64,000 nt of DNA. Origin: Nocardioides soli. Lineage in GTDB: Bacteria > Actinomycetota > Actinomycetes > Propionibacteriales > Nocardioidaceae. Under the pieces are notes generated by a model. It saw only the letters and a program-made list of their open reading frames with translations, searched no databases and had not been told where the DNA came from. Location: assembly GCF_014191495.1 (NCBI RefSeq), contig NZ_JACHWR010000005.1, positions 62,001 to 126,000 of the forward strand, written 5' to 3'. Position numbers and translations under genes: made by a program. The stretch's first letter is position 1. Every line of letters starts with the position of its first letter. This document shows, piece by piece, positions 50,101 to 58,781 of this stretch.

Positions 50101-50643
50101 CTAGACCCAGCCGGACATGCGCTTGCCGGGGCGCTTGCCGCCGCCGAACGGGTCGTTTCCGCTGACGAAGGGGATGCTCGAGAGGTCGATGTCGACGTTG
50201 ATCGCCCCCTCGCTGCGGGTGGCGGCCCGGACGACATTGACCAGCCAGGTGTTGAGGGAGTGGCCCGAACGGGCCGAGAGCTCCTCCGCCTTGGCCTTGA
50301 CCGACTCCGGGATGCGGAGCGTGATCCGGGCGACGCCGCCCTCCTCCTCGGCGTCCTCCGCGGCCGGCGGCGCCGGGGGCGGAGGCGGCGGGGGTGCGGC
50401 TGGCGGGGCGTGCACCGCGAACTCCAGCTCGCGGCCGTTGAGGCGTACGTCGACCCCGCCCGAGGGCAGCTCGGCGGTGATCTCGGCGGCGGCCTGCGAG
50501 ATCGCCTCCATCAGCGCGAGTCGGGCCGCCGGATCGAGCGCGAACGCGAGCCGGTCGGTGACCTCGCGGGCCTCCGGCCCGGCGGCGTCGGCGGCCGCGA
50601 GCAGGTCGCGACGGAGGCTCTCGACGTACGGCGTGATGTCCAT
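50101..50643 (-). CDS. Ribbon-helix-helix protein with proline-rich linker
   Basis: A 180-residue protein: N-terminal helical and HicB-like strand region (about 1-75), a linker of consecutive prolines (PPAAPPPPPPPAPPAAED), then a ribbon-helix-helix domain (ARITLRIPESVKAKAEELSA, RSGHSLNTWLVNVVRAATRS), and a Gly/Lys tail. Such RHH domains bind DNA as dimers and usually repress their own operon. Three GTGATGTCAC-like sites upstream are the probable targets. ATG 50643 is used (an upstream GTG adds three residues). Confidence 0.82.
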   Translation of the reverse strand: MDITPYVESLRRDLLAAADAAGPEAREVTDRLAFALDPAARLALMEAISQAAAEITAELPSGGVDVRLNGRELEFAVHAPPAAPPPPPPPAPPAAEDAEEEGGVARITLRIPESVKAKAEELSARSGHSLNTWLVNVVRAATRSEGAINVDIDLSSIPFVSGNDPFGGGKRPGKRMSGWV

Positions 50644-50664
50644 GTGCACCACGATGACACCATT

Positions 50665-50718
50665 GTGATGTCACGTCAACCCTCCGGTGACATCATTTGG
50701 CGCCGCGTTGACATCACC
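50665..50718. promoter_or_regulatory. Three operator-like sites upstream of the RHH operon
   Basis: GTGATGTCAC at 50665-50674 is the inverse of GTGACATCAt at 50687-50696 and TTGACATCAC at 50708-50717; spacing is about two helical turns. They lie between the divergent RHH operon and the sodium:solute symporter gene and are good candidates for RHH dimers binding in series. Confidence 0.6.
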
Positions 50719-50827
50719 CGGTGCGGGCGAGGCGGGGCCGGGTTTGTCGGTGAAGGCTGCTGGGCACGACGTCCGGTGGTTCCTCCGGGGCTTTCGCCGC
50801 CGGATCGGCGCACGAAAGGCAGGCCGC

Positions 50828-52573
50828 ATGTCGAGTCCGACCGCGATGGCCAGCACGATCATCGACGCGCAGTTCGTCGACTACCTGCTGATCTTCATCT
50901 ACTTCGCCGTAGTGCTCGGGATCGGGCTGCTCGCCCGCCGGCAGATCTCCGACTCCCTCGACTTCTTCCTCTCGGGCAGGTCGCTGCCCGCGTGGGTGAC
51001 CGGGCTGGCGTTCATCTCCGCGAACCTCGGCGCGGTGGAGATCATGGGGATGTCGGCGAACGGTGCCCAGTTCGGCATCCCGACCGTCCACTACTTCTGG
51101 ATCGGCGCGATCCCGGCGATGCTGTTCCTCGGCGTCGTGATGATGCCCTTCTACTACGGCTCCAAGGTCCGCTCGGTGCCGGAGTTCATGTTCAAGCGGT
51201 TCGGCACCGGCGCCCACCTGGTCAACGCGATCTCGTTCGCCGTCGCGCAGCTGCTGATCGCCGGCATCAACCTGTTCCTGCTCGGCAGCATCATCCACGC
51301 GCTGCTCGGCTGGCCGCTGTGGGTGGCGCTGATCGTGGCCGCGGCGATCGTGCTCTCCTACATCACGCTGGGCGGACTGAGCGCGGCGATCTACAACGAG
51401 GTGCTCCAGTTCTTCGTGATCGTCGCGGCGCTGCTGCCGCTCACGCTGATCGGCCTGCACCGGATCGGCGGCTGGGACGGGCTCAAGGACGGCATCACCA
51501 GCGCCGCCGACGCCCACCCGGACACCATCGCGCCGGCCGCCGACCAGCTGAACTCCTGGCCCGGTACGGCGCTCACCGGCTTCTCCTCGGACTTCTGGTC
51601 CGTCGTCGGCATCGTCTTCGGCCTCGGGTTCGTGCTGTCCTTCGGCTACTGGACCACCAACTTCGTCGAGGTCCAGCGGGCGATGGCGTCGAACTCGATC
51701 TCCTCGGCCCGCAAGACGCCGATCATCGGCTCCTACCCGAAGATGTTCGTCCCCTTCATCACAATCCTCCCCGGCATGATCGCCGCGGTGCTCGTGACCG
51801 AGATCGCCGACGTCAAGGCGGGCGAGACGGTCGCCGGCGGCGCCTCCGGTGAGGGAGTGACGTACAACGACTCCCTGCTCTACCTGATGCGCGACGTGCT
51901 GCCCAACGGCCTGCTCGGCGTGGCGATCGCCGGCCTGCTCGCGGCGTTCATGGCCGGCATGGCCGCGAACGTGTCGGCGTTCAACACCGTCTGGAGCTAC
52001 GACCTCTGGCAGCGGTACGTCGTCAAGGACCGCGGCGACCAGTACTACCTGGTGGTCGGCCGGATCGCGACGGTGGCCGCCGTCATCATCGCGATCTTCA
52101 CCGCCGGGCTGGCGTCGAACTACTCGAACGTCATGAACTACCTCCAGACGCTGTTCGGGTTCTTCAACGCCCCGCTCTTCGCCACGTTCATCGTCGGCAT
52201 GTTCTGGAAGCGGATGACCCCGACCGCCGGCTGGGTCGGCCTGGTGGCCGGCACGCTCGCAGCGGTGCTCGTCGGCGTCGCCAGCGAGGACGCGCTCGGC
52301 TCGCTCAGCCAGGGCTGGATCGGCATCAGCGGCCAGGGCGCGTCGTTCGTCGCCGCGGGTGCGGCGTTCGTCGTCGACGTGGTGCTCAGTGTCGTGGTCT
52401 CGGGCTTCACCAGGCCGAAGCCGGTCGAGGAGCTGCGCGGCCTGGTCTACTCGGAGACGCCGCGGGAGGATCTCGTGGATCCCGAGGAGGCGTCGCGCCC
52501 GTGGTACCAGCGGACCCTGCCGCTCGCCGGCATCGCGCTGGTCATGGTCATCATTCTGAACGTGATCTTCTGA
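50828..52573 (+). CDS. Sodium:solute symporter (SSS family, sugar-type)
   Basis: A 581-residue Na+-coupled importer with about 14 membrane helices and the LeuT-like inverted repeat. SSS signatures include DFFLSGRSLPAWVTGLAFIS, ANLGAVEIMGMSANGAQFG, GGLSAAIYNEVLQFFVIVAA and the late LLAAFMAGMAANVSAFNTVW. The overall pattern is closest to the SGLT/galactose branch, so a sugar or polyol substrate is likely but not certain. ATG 50828 follows AAAGGCAG. The next gene, 10 bp away, encodes a two-helix partner. Confidence 0.9.
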   Translation: MSSPTAMASTIIDAQFVDYLLIFIYFAVVLGIGLLARRQISDSLDFFLSGRSLPAWVTGLAFISANLGAVEIMGMSANGAQFGIPTVHYFWIGAIPAMLFLGVVMMPFYYGSKVRSVPEFMFKRFGTGAHLVNAISFAVAQLLIAGINLFLLGSIIHALLGWPLWVALIVAAAIVLSYITLGGLSAAIYNEVLQFFVIVAALLPLTLIGLHRIGGWDGLKDGITSAADAHPDTIAPAADQLNSWPGTALTGFSSDFWSVVGIVFGLGFVLSFGYWTTNFVEVQRAMASNSISSARKTPIIGSYPKMFVPFITILPGMIAAVLVTEIADVKAGETVAGGASGEGVTYNDSLLYLMRDVLPNGLLGVAIAGLLAAFMAGMAANVSAFNTVWSYDLWQRYVVKDRGDQYYLVVGRIATVAAVIIAIFTAGLASNYSNVMNYLQTLFGFFNAPLFATFIVGMFWKRMTPTAGWVGLVAGTLAAVLVGVASEDALGSLSQGWIGISGQGASFVAAGAAFVVDVVLSVVVSGFTRPKPVEELRGLVYSETPREDLVDPEEASRPWYQRTLPLAGIALVMVIILNVIF

Positions 52574-52583
52574 GGAGCCCGAC

Positions 52584-52841
52584 ATGCCACGCACCCAGCA
52601 CACCGCCGGCGCCTTCGACATCCGCAACATCATCGGCGGGCTGATCGGCCTCTACGGGATCATCCTCGTGCTCATGGGGATCTTCGGCGACAAGGAGCTC
52701 GACAAGACCGGTGGTGTCAACGCCAACCTGTGGGCCGGCCTGGTCATGCTCGTCATCGGGATCGCGTTCCTCACCTGGGCGCGGCTGCGGCCGGTCCGGG
52801 TGCCCGAACATCCGGAGTCGGGAGAGCGGGACGCCGGGTAG
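52584..52841 (+). CDS. Small two-helix membrane protein beside the symporter
   Basis: An 85-residue protein with helices IIGGLIGLYGIILVLMGIF and LWAGLVMLVIGIAFLTWARL separated by a short charged loop, and a basic/acidic C-terminus. It starts 10 bp after the symporter stop, with GAGGAG 7 nt before the ATG. Small proteins of this type often accompany SSS transporters and may be accessory subunits. Confidence 0.8.
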   Translation: MPRTQHTAGAFDIRNIIGGLIGLYGIILVLMGIFGDKELDKTGGVNANLWAGLVMLVIGIAFLTWARLRPVRVPEHPESGERDAG

Positions 52842-52863
52842 GCGGTCGCGGGGTTTGGGCGCT

Positions 52864-52974
52864 GTGCTCGTTTCACCGGCTGGCCGGGGAAACGAGCACG
52901 ACACGCCGATGGGCACGGGGGTGGTCAGGGAAGGCGACGGGGACACGCCGGTGACGATCGGCGTGTCCTGCTCG
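52864..52974. terminator. Nested palindromes between convergent genes
   Basis: GTGCTCGTTT (52864-52873) pairs with 52890-52899. The overlapping segment CGAGCACGACACGCCGATGG (52893-52912) also pairs with 52955-52974 at 18 of 20 positions, and GACACGCC/GGCGTGTC makes a third possible stem near 52942-52967. Mutually exclusive folds are possible. It separates the symporter partner (+) from the EtfD-type gene (-). Confidence 0.65.
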
Positions 52975-52992
52975 CTTTGCCTGGCGGCCTCG

Positions 52993-55900
52993 TCAGAGGT
53001 CGAAGAGTGAGCCGGCTCCGTGGATGTCCGCGTCGGTCTTCGGCTGGTGCGCCTGGACGTCCTGTGGCGCCTTCGGTTCCTCGTCCTTCGTCTCGGCTTC
53101 GTCCTCCGGCTCCGGTACGGCGGGCTCGTCCCCGGCCGCCGCGGTGGCGGCCTGGCTGAGGGCGACCGGGTCCGGCTTGTCGTCGGCCGCGGGCTCGGGG
53201 GCGGCGATGTCGAAGAGCGAGCCGCCCTCGGGGATCACGGTCGCGGCCGGGGCACTCGGCTCCGCCGCCGCGGCCGGCTCGGGAGCGGGCTCCGCCGCCG
53301 GCTCCGGTGCGGCCTTCGGTGCGGCCTCCGGGACGGCGATGTCGAAGAGCGATCCGCCCGAGCCGAGGTCGGCCACCGGTGTCGCGGCGGGGGCCTCGGT
53401 GGGCTCGTCGGCCTTCCCCGCCGCCGCGGCCGGAGCTGTCGGCTCCGGGGTGGGCTCGGGGGCGGCGATGTCGAAGAGCGAGCCGCCGGCGCCGAGGTCG
53501 GCCGCAGGTGCGGCGGCCTCGGGCTCGGCCTTGGCCGCAGGCGTCGGCGTCGGCGTCGGCTCCGGGGCGGCCTCCGGGGTGGCGATGTCGAACAGCGACC
53601 CCCCAGACGAGGCGGGCGACGAGGCGGGCGGGGTGGCCGGCGGGGCCTCCGACTCGGCCGGACCGGCGTCGGGCTGGCCGCCACCCAGATCGAAGAGCGA
53701 CCCTCCCGACGAAGCGGGCTCGGCAGGCGCGGCCTGGTCTCCGCCGAGGTCGAAGAGCGAGCCGCCGGAGGAGGCGGGCTTCGCGGCCTCGGCCTCCTCG
53801 GTCGGGGCCCGCTCCGGGCTCGCGGTCGCCGGCGCCTCGCCGAACATCGAGCCGGCGTCGTCGAAGAGCGACGAGCCGCCGCTGGCCTTCGCGGCCGGGC
53901 CGGCATCGGCGGTCTCGACCACGGTGTCCTCGGTGACGGCCGCAGGAGCGGCGGCAGGAGCGGCGGCCGGAGCAGCAGCAGGAGCGGCGGCCGCCGAGCC
54001 CGGCGCCAGCTTGGTCGCCATCTCGCCCTTCACCGAGGCCAGCAGCATCTGCGCCACGTCGAGGACCTCGACCTCCTCGCGAGCCGCGCCGGCGGCCTGC
54101 TGCGCGGTGAGCCCGTCGGAGAGCATCACCCGGCAGAAGGGGCAGCCGACCGCGATCTGGTCGGCGCCGGTGCCGACGGCCTCACGGGTGCGGTTGACGT
54201 TGATCCGCTCGCCGAGCGTCTCCTCCATCCACATCCGCGCGCCACCGGCGCCGCAGCAGAAGGACCGCTCGGAGTTGCGCTCCATCTCGACGTACTCAGC
54301 GCCGGGCAGCACCTGGAGCAGCTCGCGCGGCGGCGAGTAGACGCCGTTGTGGCGGCCGATGTAGCACGGGTCGTGGTAGGTGATCGAGCGCTTGTGCGCG
54401 CCCGCGCCCTCGCGCACCGGCGTCAGCCGGCCCTCGCGCACCAGCCGGTTGAGCAGCTGGGTGTGGTGCACGACCTCGAGCTCGACGCCGAACTCCCGGT
54501 ACTCGTTCTTGAGCGTGTTGAAGCAGTGGGCGCAGGTCGAGACGACCTTCTTGACCTTGTACTCCTGGAAGGTCTCGACGTTCTGCTGTGCGAGCCCCTG
54601 GAAGACGAACTCGTTGCCGGCGCGCCGGGCCGGGTCGCCGGTGCAGGTCTCGCCGTTGCCGAGTACGCCGAAGGAGACGCCGGCCAGGTCGAGCAGCTCG
54701 GCCACGGCGCGGGTGGTCTTCTTCGCGCGGTCCTCGTAGGCGCCGGCGCAGCCGACCCAGAACAGCCAGTCGACCTCGTCGAGCGACTCGATGCCGCCCT
54801 GATCGGACGGAGCGCCGACGACCTTGACCTCGAAGGGCAGGTCCTTGGCCCAGTCGAGGCGCGCGGACGGCGACATGTTCCACGGGTTGCCCTTGTTCTC
54901 CAGGCCCTTGAACAGGCCGTTGAGCTCCGCGGGGAAGTTCGACTCGACCAGCACCTGGTAGCGCCGCATGTCGACGATGTGGTCGACGTGCTCGATGTCG
55001 ACGGGGCACTGCTGCACGCACGCGCCGCACGACGTGCACGACCACAGCACGTCCTCGTCGATGACGAAGTCGCCGTCGGCGGGGTTGTAGAACCAGTCCG
55101 TCACCTCGGCGCCGGCGCCGGCGGCTGCCTCGGCGTCGGTCTTGCCGACCAGCGCGCGGGGCGCCGTGCCCGCGGGCGCGCCCGCGTGGGCGTAGGCCTC
55201 CTCGCGCAGGCCCATCATCAGCAGCTTCGGCGACAGCGGCTTCTCGGTGTTCCACGCCGGGCACTGCGACTGGCAGCGACCGCACTCCGTGCAGGTCGTG
55301 AAGTCGAGGATGCCCTTCCAGCTGAAGTCGGTGATCGAGCCGGCGCCGAGCACCGAGTCCTCGTCGAGGTCGTCGATGTCGTCGAGCGAGACCGGCCGCC
55401 CGCCCGAGGTCAGCGGCGCCAAGGCGCCCAGCGCGGTGCGGCCGGAGCCCTCGCGCTTGAACCAGATGTTGAACCAGGCCGTGAACCGGTGCCAGGCGAT
55501 GCCCATCGTCAGGTTGCGGGCGACCACGATGAGCCACACCATCGCGAGCGCGATCTTGAACACCGCGACGCCGTAGATGATGTTCTCGAGGCTGCCCGGT
55601 GCGGCGGGGTAGAGCAGGTCCCCGACCCAGGAGGCGATCGGGTAGTGGCTGCGCCCGGCCTCCTCGTCGAGGCGCCACTCCGCGCCGCGGACGAAGAGGA
55701 TCGCGCTGCCCTCGAGCAGGGCGAGGTACTCGACGAAGTAGGCCTGCCACTGCGTCGAGCCGAAGAAGCGGCTGCCGCGGCCCAGGCGCCGCGGGTGCTT
55801 CACCTGGCGGTAGACGATCAGGACGATGATGCCGACCGTGCTCAGCAGGCCGATGAGCTCGCTGAACCACTCGTACGGGTACCAGTGCCCGATGATCGGC

Positions 55901-56196
55901 CAGGCGAAGTCGGGCTGGAAGAGCTGGAAGTACGCCGCCGCGACGGCCGTGCTGAGGAAGATGAACGCCGCGAAGACGAACCAGTGCATGACGCCGATCC
56001 ACGTCCACTGGAGCATCCGCGTGTGGAGCACGGTCTCCTTGAGCATCGTGAGCGTGCGGGCGAGCGGCTGGTCGGTGCGCCCCGCCGCCGGTTGGCCGAG
56101 CCGGATCACGCCCAGCATCTTGAGGACCGCGGGCACCAGGATCGCGAGCGCGACCGCGGTGAGCCCGAGGCTGACGACGACGGCGAAGGTCTGCAT
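52993..56196 (-). CDS. EtfD-type membrane Fe-S reductase with SLFD-repeat tail (Rv0338c-like)
   Basis: A 1067-residue homologue of mycobacterial EtfD (Rv0338c), which takes electrons from ETF during beta-oxidation and passes them to the quinone pool. Five N-terminal membrane helices (about 1-28, 66-92, 110-130, 152-170, 205-230) carry the heme b/quinone part. Two [4Fe-4S] motifs follow (C302, C305, C308, C312 and C387, C390, C393, C397). Two CCG-type domains come next (VGCAGAYED at 481, CAHCFNTL at 555, DPCYIGRHNG at 609, SFCCGAGG at 645). The catalytic part ends near 730. A 330-residue Ala/Pro/Glu-rich disordered tail then carries eight SLFD motifs (776, 813, 833, 867, 906, 950, 993, 1063), the last at the C-terminus. 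ATG 56196. Confidence 0.93.
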   Translation of the reverse strand: MQTFAVVVSLGLTAVALAILVPAVLKMLGVIRLGQPAAGRTDQPLARTLTMLKETVLHTRMLQWTWIGVMHWFVFAAFIFLSTAVAAAYFQLFQPDFAWPIIGHWYPYEWFSELIGLLSTVGIIVLIVYRQVKHPRRLGRGSRFFGSTQWQAYFVEYLALLEGSAILFVRGAEWRLDEEAGRSHYPIASWVGDLLYPAAPGSLENIIYGVAVFKIALAMVWLIVVARNLTMGIAWHRFTAWFNIWFKREGSGRTALGALAPLTSGGRPVSLDDIDDLDEDSVLGAGSITDFSWKGILDFTTCTECGRCQSQCPAWNTEKPLSPKLLMMGLREEAYAHAGAPAGTAPRALVGKTDAEAAAGAGAEVTDWFYNPADGDFVIDEDVLWSCTSCGACVQQCPVDIEHVDHIVDMRRYQVLVESNFPAELNGLFKGLENKGNPWNMSPSARLDWAKDLPFEVKVVGAPSDQGGIESLDEVDWLFWVGCAGAYEDRAKKTTRAVAELLDLAGVSFGVLGNGETCTGDPARRAGNEFVFQGLAQQNVETFQEYKVKKVVSTCAHCFNTLKNEYREFGVELEVVHHTQLLNRLVREGRLTPVREGAGAHKRSITYHDPCYIGRHNGVYSPPRELLQVLPGAEYVEMERNSERSFCCGAGGARMWMEETLGERINVNRTREAVGTGADQIAVGCPFCRVMLSDGLTAQQAAGAAREEVEVLDVAQMLLASVKGEMATKLAPGSAAAAPAAAPAAAPAAAPAAVTEDTVVETADAGPAAKASGGSSLFDDAGSMFGEAPATASPERAPTEEAEAAKPASSGGSLFDLGGDQAAPAEPASSGGSLFDLGGGQPDAGPAESEAPPATPPASSPASSGGSLFDIATPEAAPEPTPTPTPAAKAEPEAAAPAADLGAGGSLFDIAAPEPTPEPTAPAAAAGKADEPTEAPAATPVADLGSGGSLFDIAVPEAAPKAAPEPAAEPAPEPAAAAEPSAPAATVIPEGGSLFDIAAPEPAADDKPDPVALSQAATAAAGDEPAVPEPEDEAETKDEEPKAPQDVQAHQPKTDADIHGAGSLFDL

Positions 56197-56317
56197 TTTG
56201 GAGCGGGACTCCCTTGTGGCGGCTCGGTGGCGGCAGTCGGGCGGCGCCGTACGGCGCTCGGTGGAGCCTATTCCCCGTGCTCCGCGACGTCAGGCCCGCG
56301 GGACGTGAGAATGATCC

Positions 56318-56331
56318 TACCTGCAAGTAAC
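56318..56331 (-). promoter_or_regulatory. GTTACT-N4-GGTA motif upstream of the EtfD-type gene
   Basis: Minus strand GTTACTTGCAGGTA, 122 nt before the ATG at 56196. It has the same GTTACT, 4-nt spacer and GGTA as the site upstream of the acyl-CoA dehydrogenase. Here the spacer TGCA makes the whole nearly palindromic (TACTTGCAGGTA). Confidence 0.5.
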
Positions 56332-56341
56332 TTCTGGGAGC

Positions 56342-58762
56342 TCACGTCCGTGCGGTCAGGCCGGTGACCTTCCCGCGCCGGGAGAACGTCACGGTCACCC
56401 GCACCTTCGGGTCACTCCCGGTGCGAGCGCAGAAGCGGTACGTCGAGCCGAGCCGCTGGTAGGGCTGCCCGACCGCTCGGAGCACGTCCTTGGTCGACAT
56501 GCCCTGCCGGACCCGCGACTCGACCCTGCGGAGCGGCTTGCGCAGCTCCGGGTTGCGGCACGAGTCGGGCGCGACGCCCACCGCGCGCTCCCACGTCTGC
56601 AGGTAGGCCTCCGCGCCGCGCGCCATGTCGTCCCGGATCCGGGCGCCGTCGCCGCGCCGCTGGGCCTCCGCGACCTTGCCGAGGTCGGCGATCCAGTCGG
56701 GGTAGAGGCCGTACTGCGCCACGCCGTCGACGTTGATGTCGTAGACCCGCTCGCCGGCCCGCTGCCGCTCCACGCTCACCACGCCCAGCCCTCGGAACGG
56801 GTAGGTGACGGGGTTGGCCACGTCGGAGCCACGTGGGTCGCCCTGCGCGCCGAGGCCGTTCATGTCCGCGCCGTACCCGATGCCCCAGTAGTAGCGAGGG
56901 TCGGCCCATCCGACGTGCCGACGCCACTTCTCGACGAACCCGGTCGAGTCGCCGGCGTACGGCGTGATGAAGCCGCCCTGCCGGTAGATCCGGGGATAGG
57001 CGTCGGGGGTCGACCAGGAGTGGCTCGAGATCACGCCGTGGTAGCCGAGGTCGTCGATCTGGTCGAGCGCGGTCGCGCGGGCCTTGACGCTCATGTGGTC
57101 GGGGTCGAAGAGCAGGTGGCGCTCCGCCAGGCCCGCGATGGTGTGCTCGCCCAGCGTGGTCAGCCCGCGCGCGTTGCAGTGGTGCGCCCGGCCGTAGAGG
57201 GGCAGCGCCACGCGCAGGGTGCCGAACAGCGACCCGATCGCGCCGAACAGCGCGTCCTGCTGCTGCGCGGAGATGCTCGGCATGGCGACCTGGTCGCGGT
57301 CGTGCGACTCGCCGTCGGCGGGCTCGCAGTGCCGCATGTCCCAGAACGACCCGGTCTCGAGGAAGTTCGCCGCGTTGACGGCCGTGCCGACCGCGCCGTT
57401 GTCGCCGGCCACCCCGGCCAGGGCGTTGTCGAACTTGTTGACCAGCTCCATCTGCCGCACGCCCATCGCCCGCACCCGGTCGAGCTGCTCGTCGATGTCC
57501 CCGATGTCGCACTGCGGGACGTCGAGCTTCGTCGTGCAGCCGAAGGGCACGCTGGTCTCGATGCCCATGACCACCGCCAGCTTGCCGGCGTTGATCACCT
57601 TCCGCGCCTGGAAGGGATTGGTCACGATCCGGTAGAAGCCGCGGCCGGGCCCGCCGGACTGCGCGTCGACGTAGTCCTGCAGCCGGTACATGTCGTCGGC
57701 CTGCCGGGCGATCGACCGCATGTCGTCGCACGCGGCGTACTCGGGGCCCTTCTTCAGCGGGTAGAGCCGGCACAGCTGGTCGTTCTCGACGAGCAGGTTG
57801 ACGAAGATCCGCTGCCCGCCGCGCCAGGCCCGCTCGAGCCAGCGGTAGTAGGTGCCCTCGTGGGTCAGCGACTCCGGCGCCGGCCAGTCCCGGAAGGTCG
57901 GCCACCCGACCGGGTCGTGGTGGGGCTCGCCGGAGAGCACCGACTCCAGCACGCCGCCGTACCCGCCGGTCGCGGTGTGGTCGGGGCAGTCGACGAGCGC
58001 GTACGGTGCGCCGTACTGATCCCAAGGCTTGCCGCAGTGGGCGGCGCCGCCGAGGAACTCGAAGGCCATGCCGTGGGTGTGCGCGTCGACGTACCCGCGC
58101 ACCTCCTGGTACGGCGTGACGCCCGCGTGGGGCCGGCCGGAGACGTCGATCTGCGACTCGGGGTACGCCGTGCATCCGGTCGTCCGGGTCAGCCGGAAGC
58201 GGCGGGCGCCGTCGATGCTCAGCGGCACCTCGTCGTTGGTGAAGGTGAACCAGGGTCCGGACTTCCGGGCCGTCCACACGGTCCCGGTGCCGGGCCGGTC
58301 CGCGCGGGCACCGCCGGCCGTCACGAAGGCGCGGTCGGCGTCGTAGAGAAGGTAGTCACCGAGATCGGTGGGCTTGAAGTAGATCGGGGCGCCGGCCAGG
58401 TCGTAGCAGCCGTTGGCCATCGCGTAGCGATCCTGCGGGTGCTGCGTGCGCGGCCGGGTGACCCGCACCGAGGTGAGGTCGGGATCGGGCAGCGCCCGCT
58501 CTCGCGCGACGTAGGCCGCGCTCGCGGTCCGCTCGGCCGCGGTCGTCGGGTCGCGGGTCGCCGCGCCCAGCTCGCCGGCCCGTGAGACGGCGTTCTGGTC
58601 CTGCTCCCGGGCGCCGAGCGCGGCCTGGGCCGCGCCGTAGCGGGCCGACAGCGCGCCCTCGCGCACGCCCGCCGCGCCGCCGAGGACGGCGGCCCCGGTG
58701 AGCAGGGCGCCGGCGGCGACCACGGCGATCACGAGACGGCTGACGGGGCGCGGGTTCGTCAC
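56342..58762 (-). CDS. Exported metallo-dipeptidase/amidohydrolase-like protein with BamE-like C-terminus
   Basis: An 806-residue protein with an N-terminal signal anchor (LVIAVVAAGALLTGAAVLGG), a beta-rich region, then a TIM-barrel-like domain reminiscent of membrane dipeptidases (M19). GYVDAHTHGMAFEF provides metal histidines, LAVVMGIETS the Glu, LLFDPDHMSVKA and GVISSHSWSTPD further ligands, and YGADMNGLG the terminal Asp. The C-terminal 65 residues (VRQGMSTKDVLRAVGQPYQ, KVRVTVTFSRRGKVTGL) resemble the SmpA/BamE fold. The substrate is unknown; a cell-envelope peptide is plausible. ATG 58762. Confidence 0.78.
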   Translation of the reverse strand: MTNPRPVSRLVIAVVAAGALLTGAAVLGGAAGVREGALSARYGAAQAALGAREQDQNAVSRAGELGAATRDPTTAAERTASAAYVARERALPDPDLTSVRVTRPRTQHPQDRYAMANGCYDLAGAPIYFKPTDLGDYLLYDADRAFVTAGGARADRPGTGTVWTARKSGPWFTFTNDEVPLSIDGARRFRLTRTTGCTAYPESQIDVSGRPHAGVTPYQEVRGYVDAHTHGMAFEFLGGAAHCGKPWDQYGAPYALVDCPDHTATGGYGGVLESVLSGEPHHDPVGWPTFRDWPAPESLTHEGTYYRWLERAWRGGQRIFVNLLVENDQLCRLYPLKKGPEYAACDDMRSIARQADDMYRLQDYVDAQSGGPGRGFYRIVTNPFQARKVINAGKLAVVMGIETSVPFGCTTKLDVPQCDIGDIDEQLDRVRAMGVRQMELVNKFDNALAGVAGDNGAVGTAVNAANFLETGSFWDMRHCEPADGESHDRDQVAMPSISAQQQDALFGAIGSLFGTLRVALPLYGRAHHCNARGLTTLGEHTIAGLAERHLLFDPDHMSVKARATALDQIDDLGYHGVISSHSWSTPDAYPRIYRQGGFITPYAGDSTGFVEKWRRHVGWADPRYYWGIGYGADMNGLGAQGDPRGSDVANPVTYPFRGLGVVSVERQRAGERVYDINVDGVAQYGLYPDWIADLGKVAEAQRRGDGARIRDDMARGAEAYLQTWERAVGVAPDSCRNPELRKPLRRVESRVRQGMSTKDVLRAVGQPYQRLGSTYRFCARTGSDPKVRVTVTFSRRGKVTGLTART

Positions 58763-58781
58763 GCCTGACTCAACGAGCGGG

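Noticed and set aside
52864..52974. Riboswitch in the nested palindromes
   Set aside because: It lies downstream of both flanking genes, not in a leader, and matches no riboswitch core I know.
53020..56367. 1115-codon plus-strand open frame opposite the EtfD-type gene
   Set aside because: Leu/Arg/Gly-rich shadow; the minus strand has conserved Fe-S motifs.
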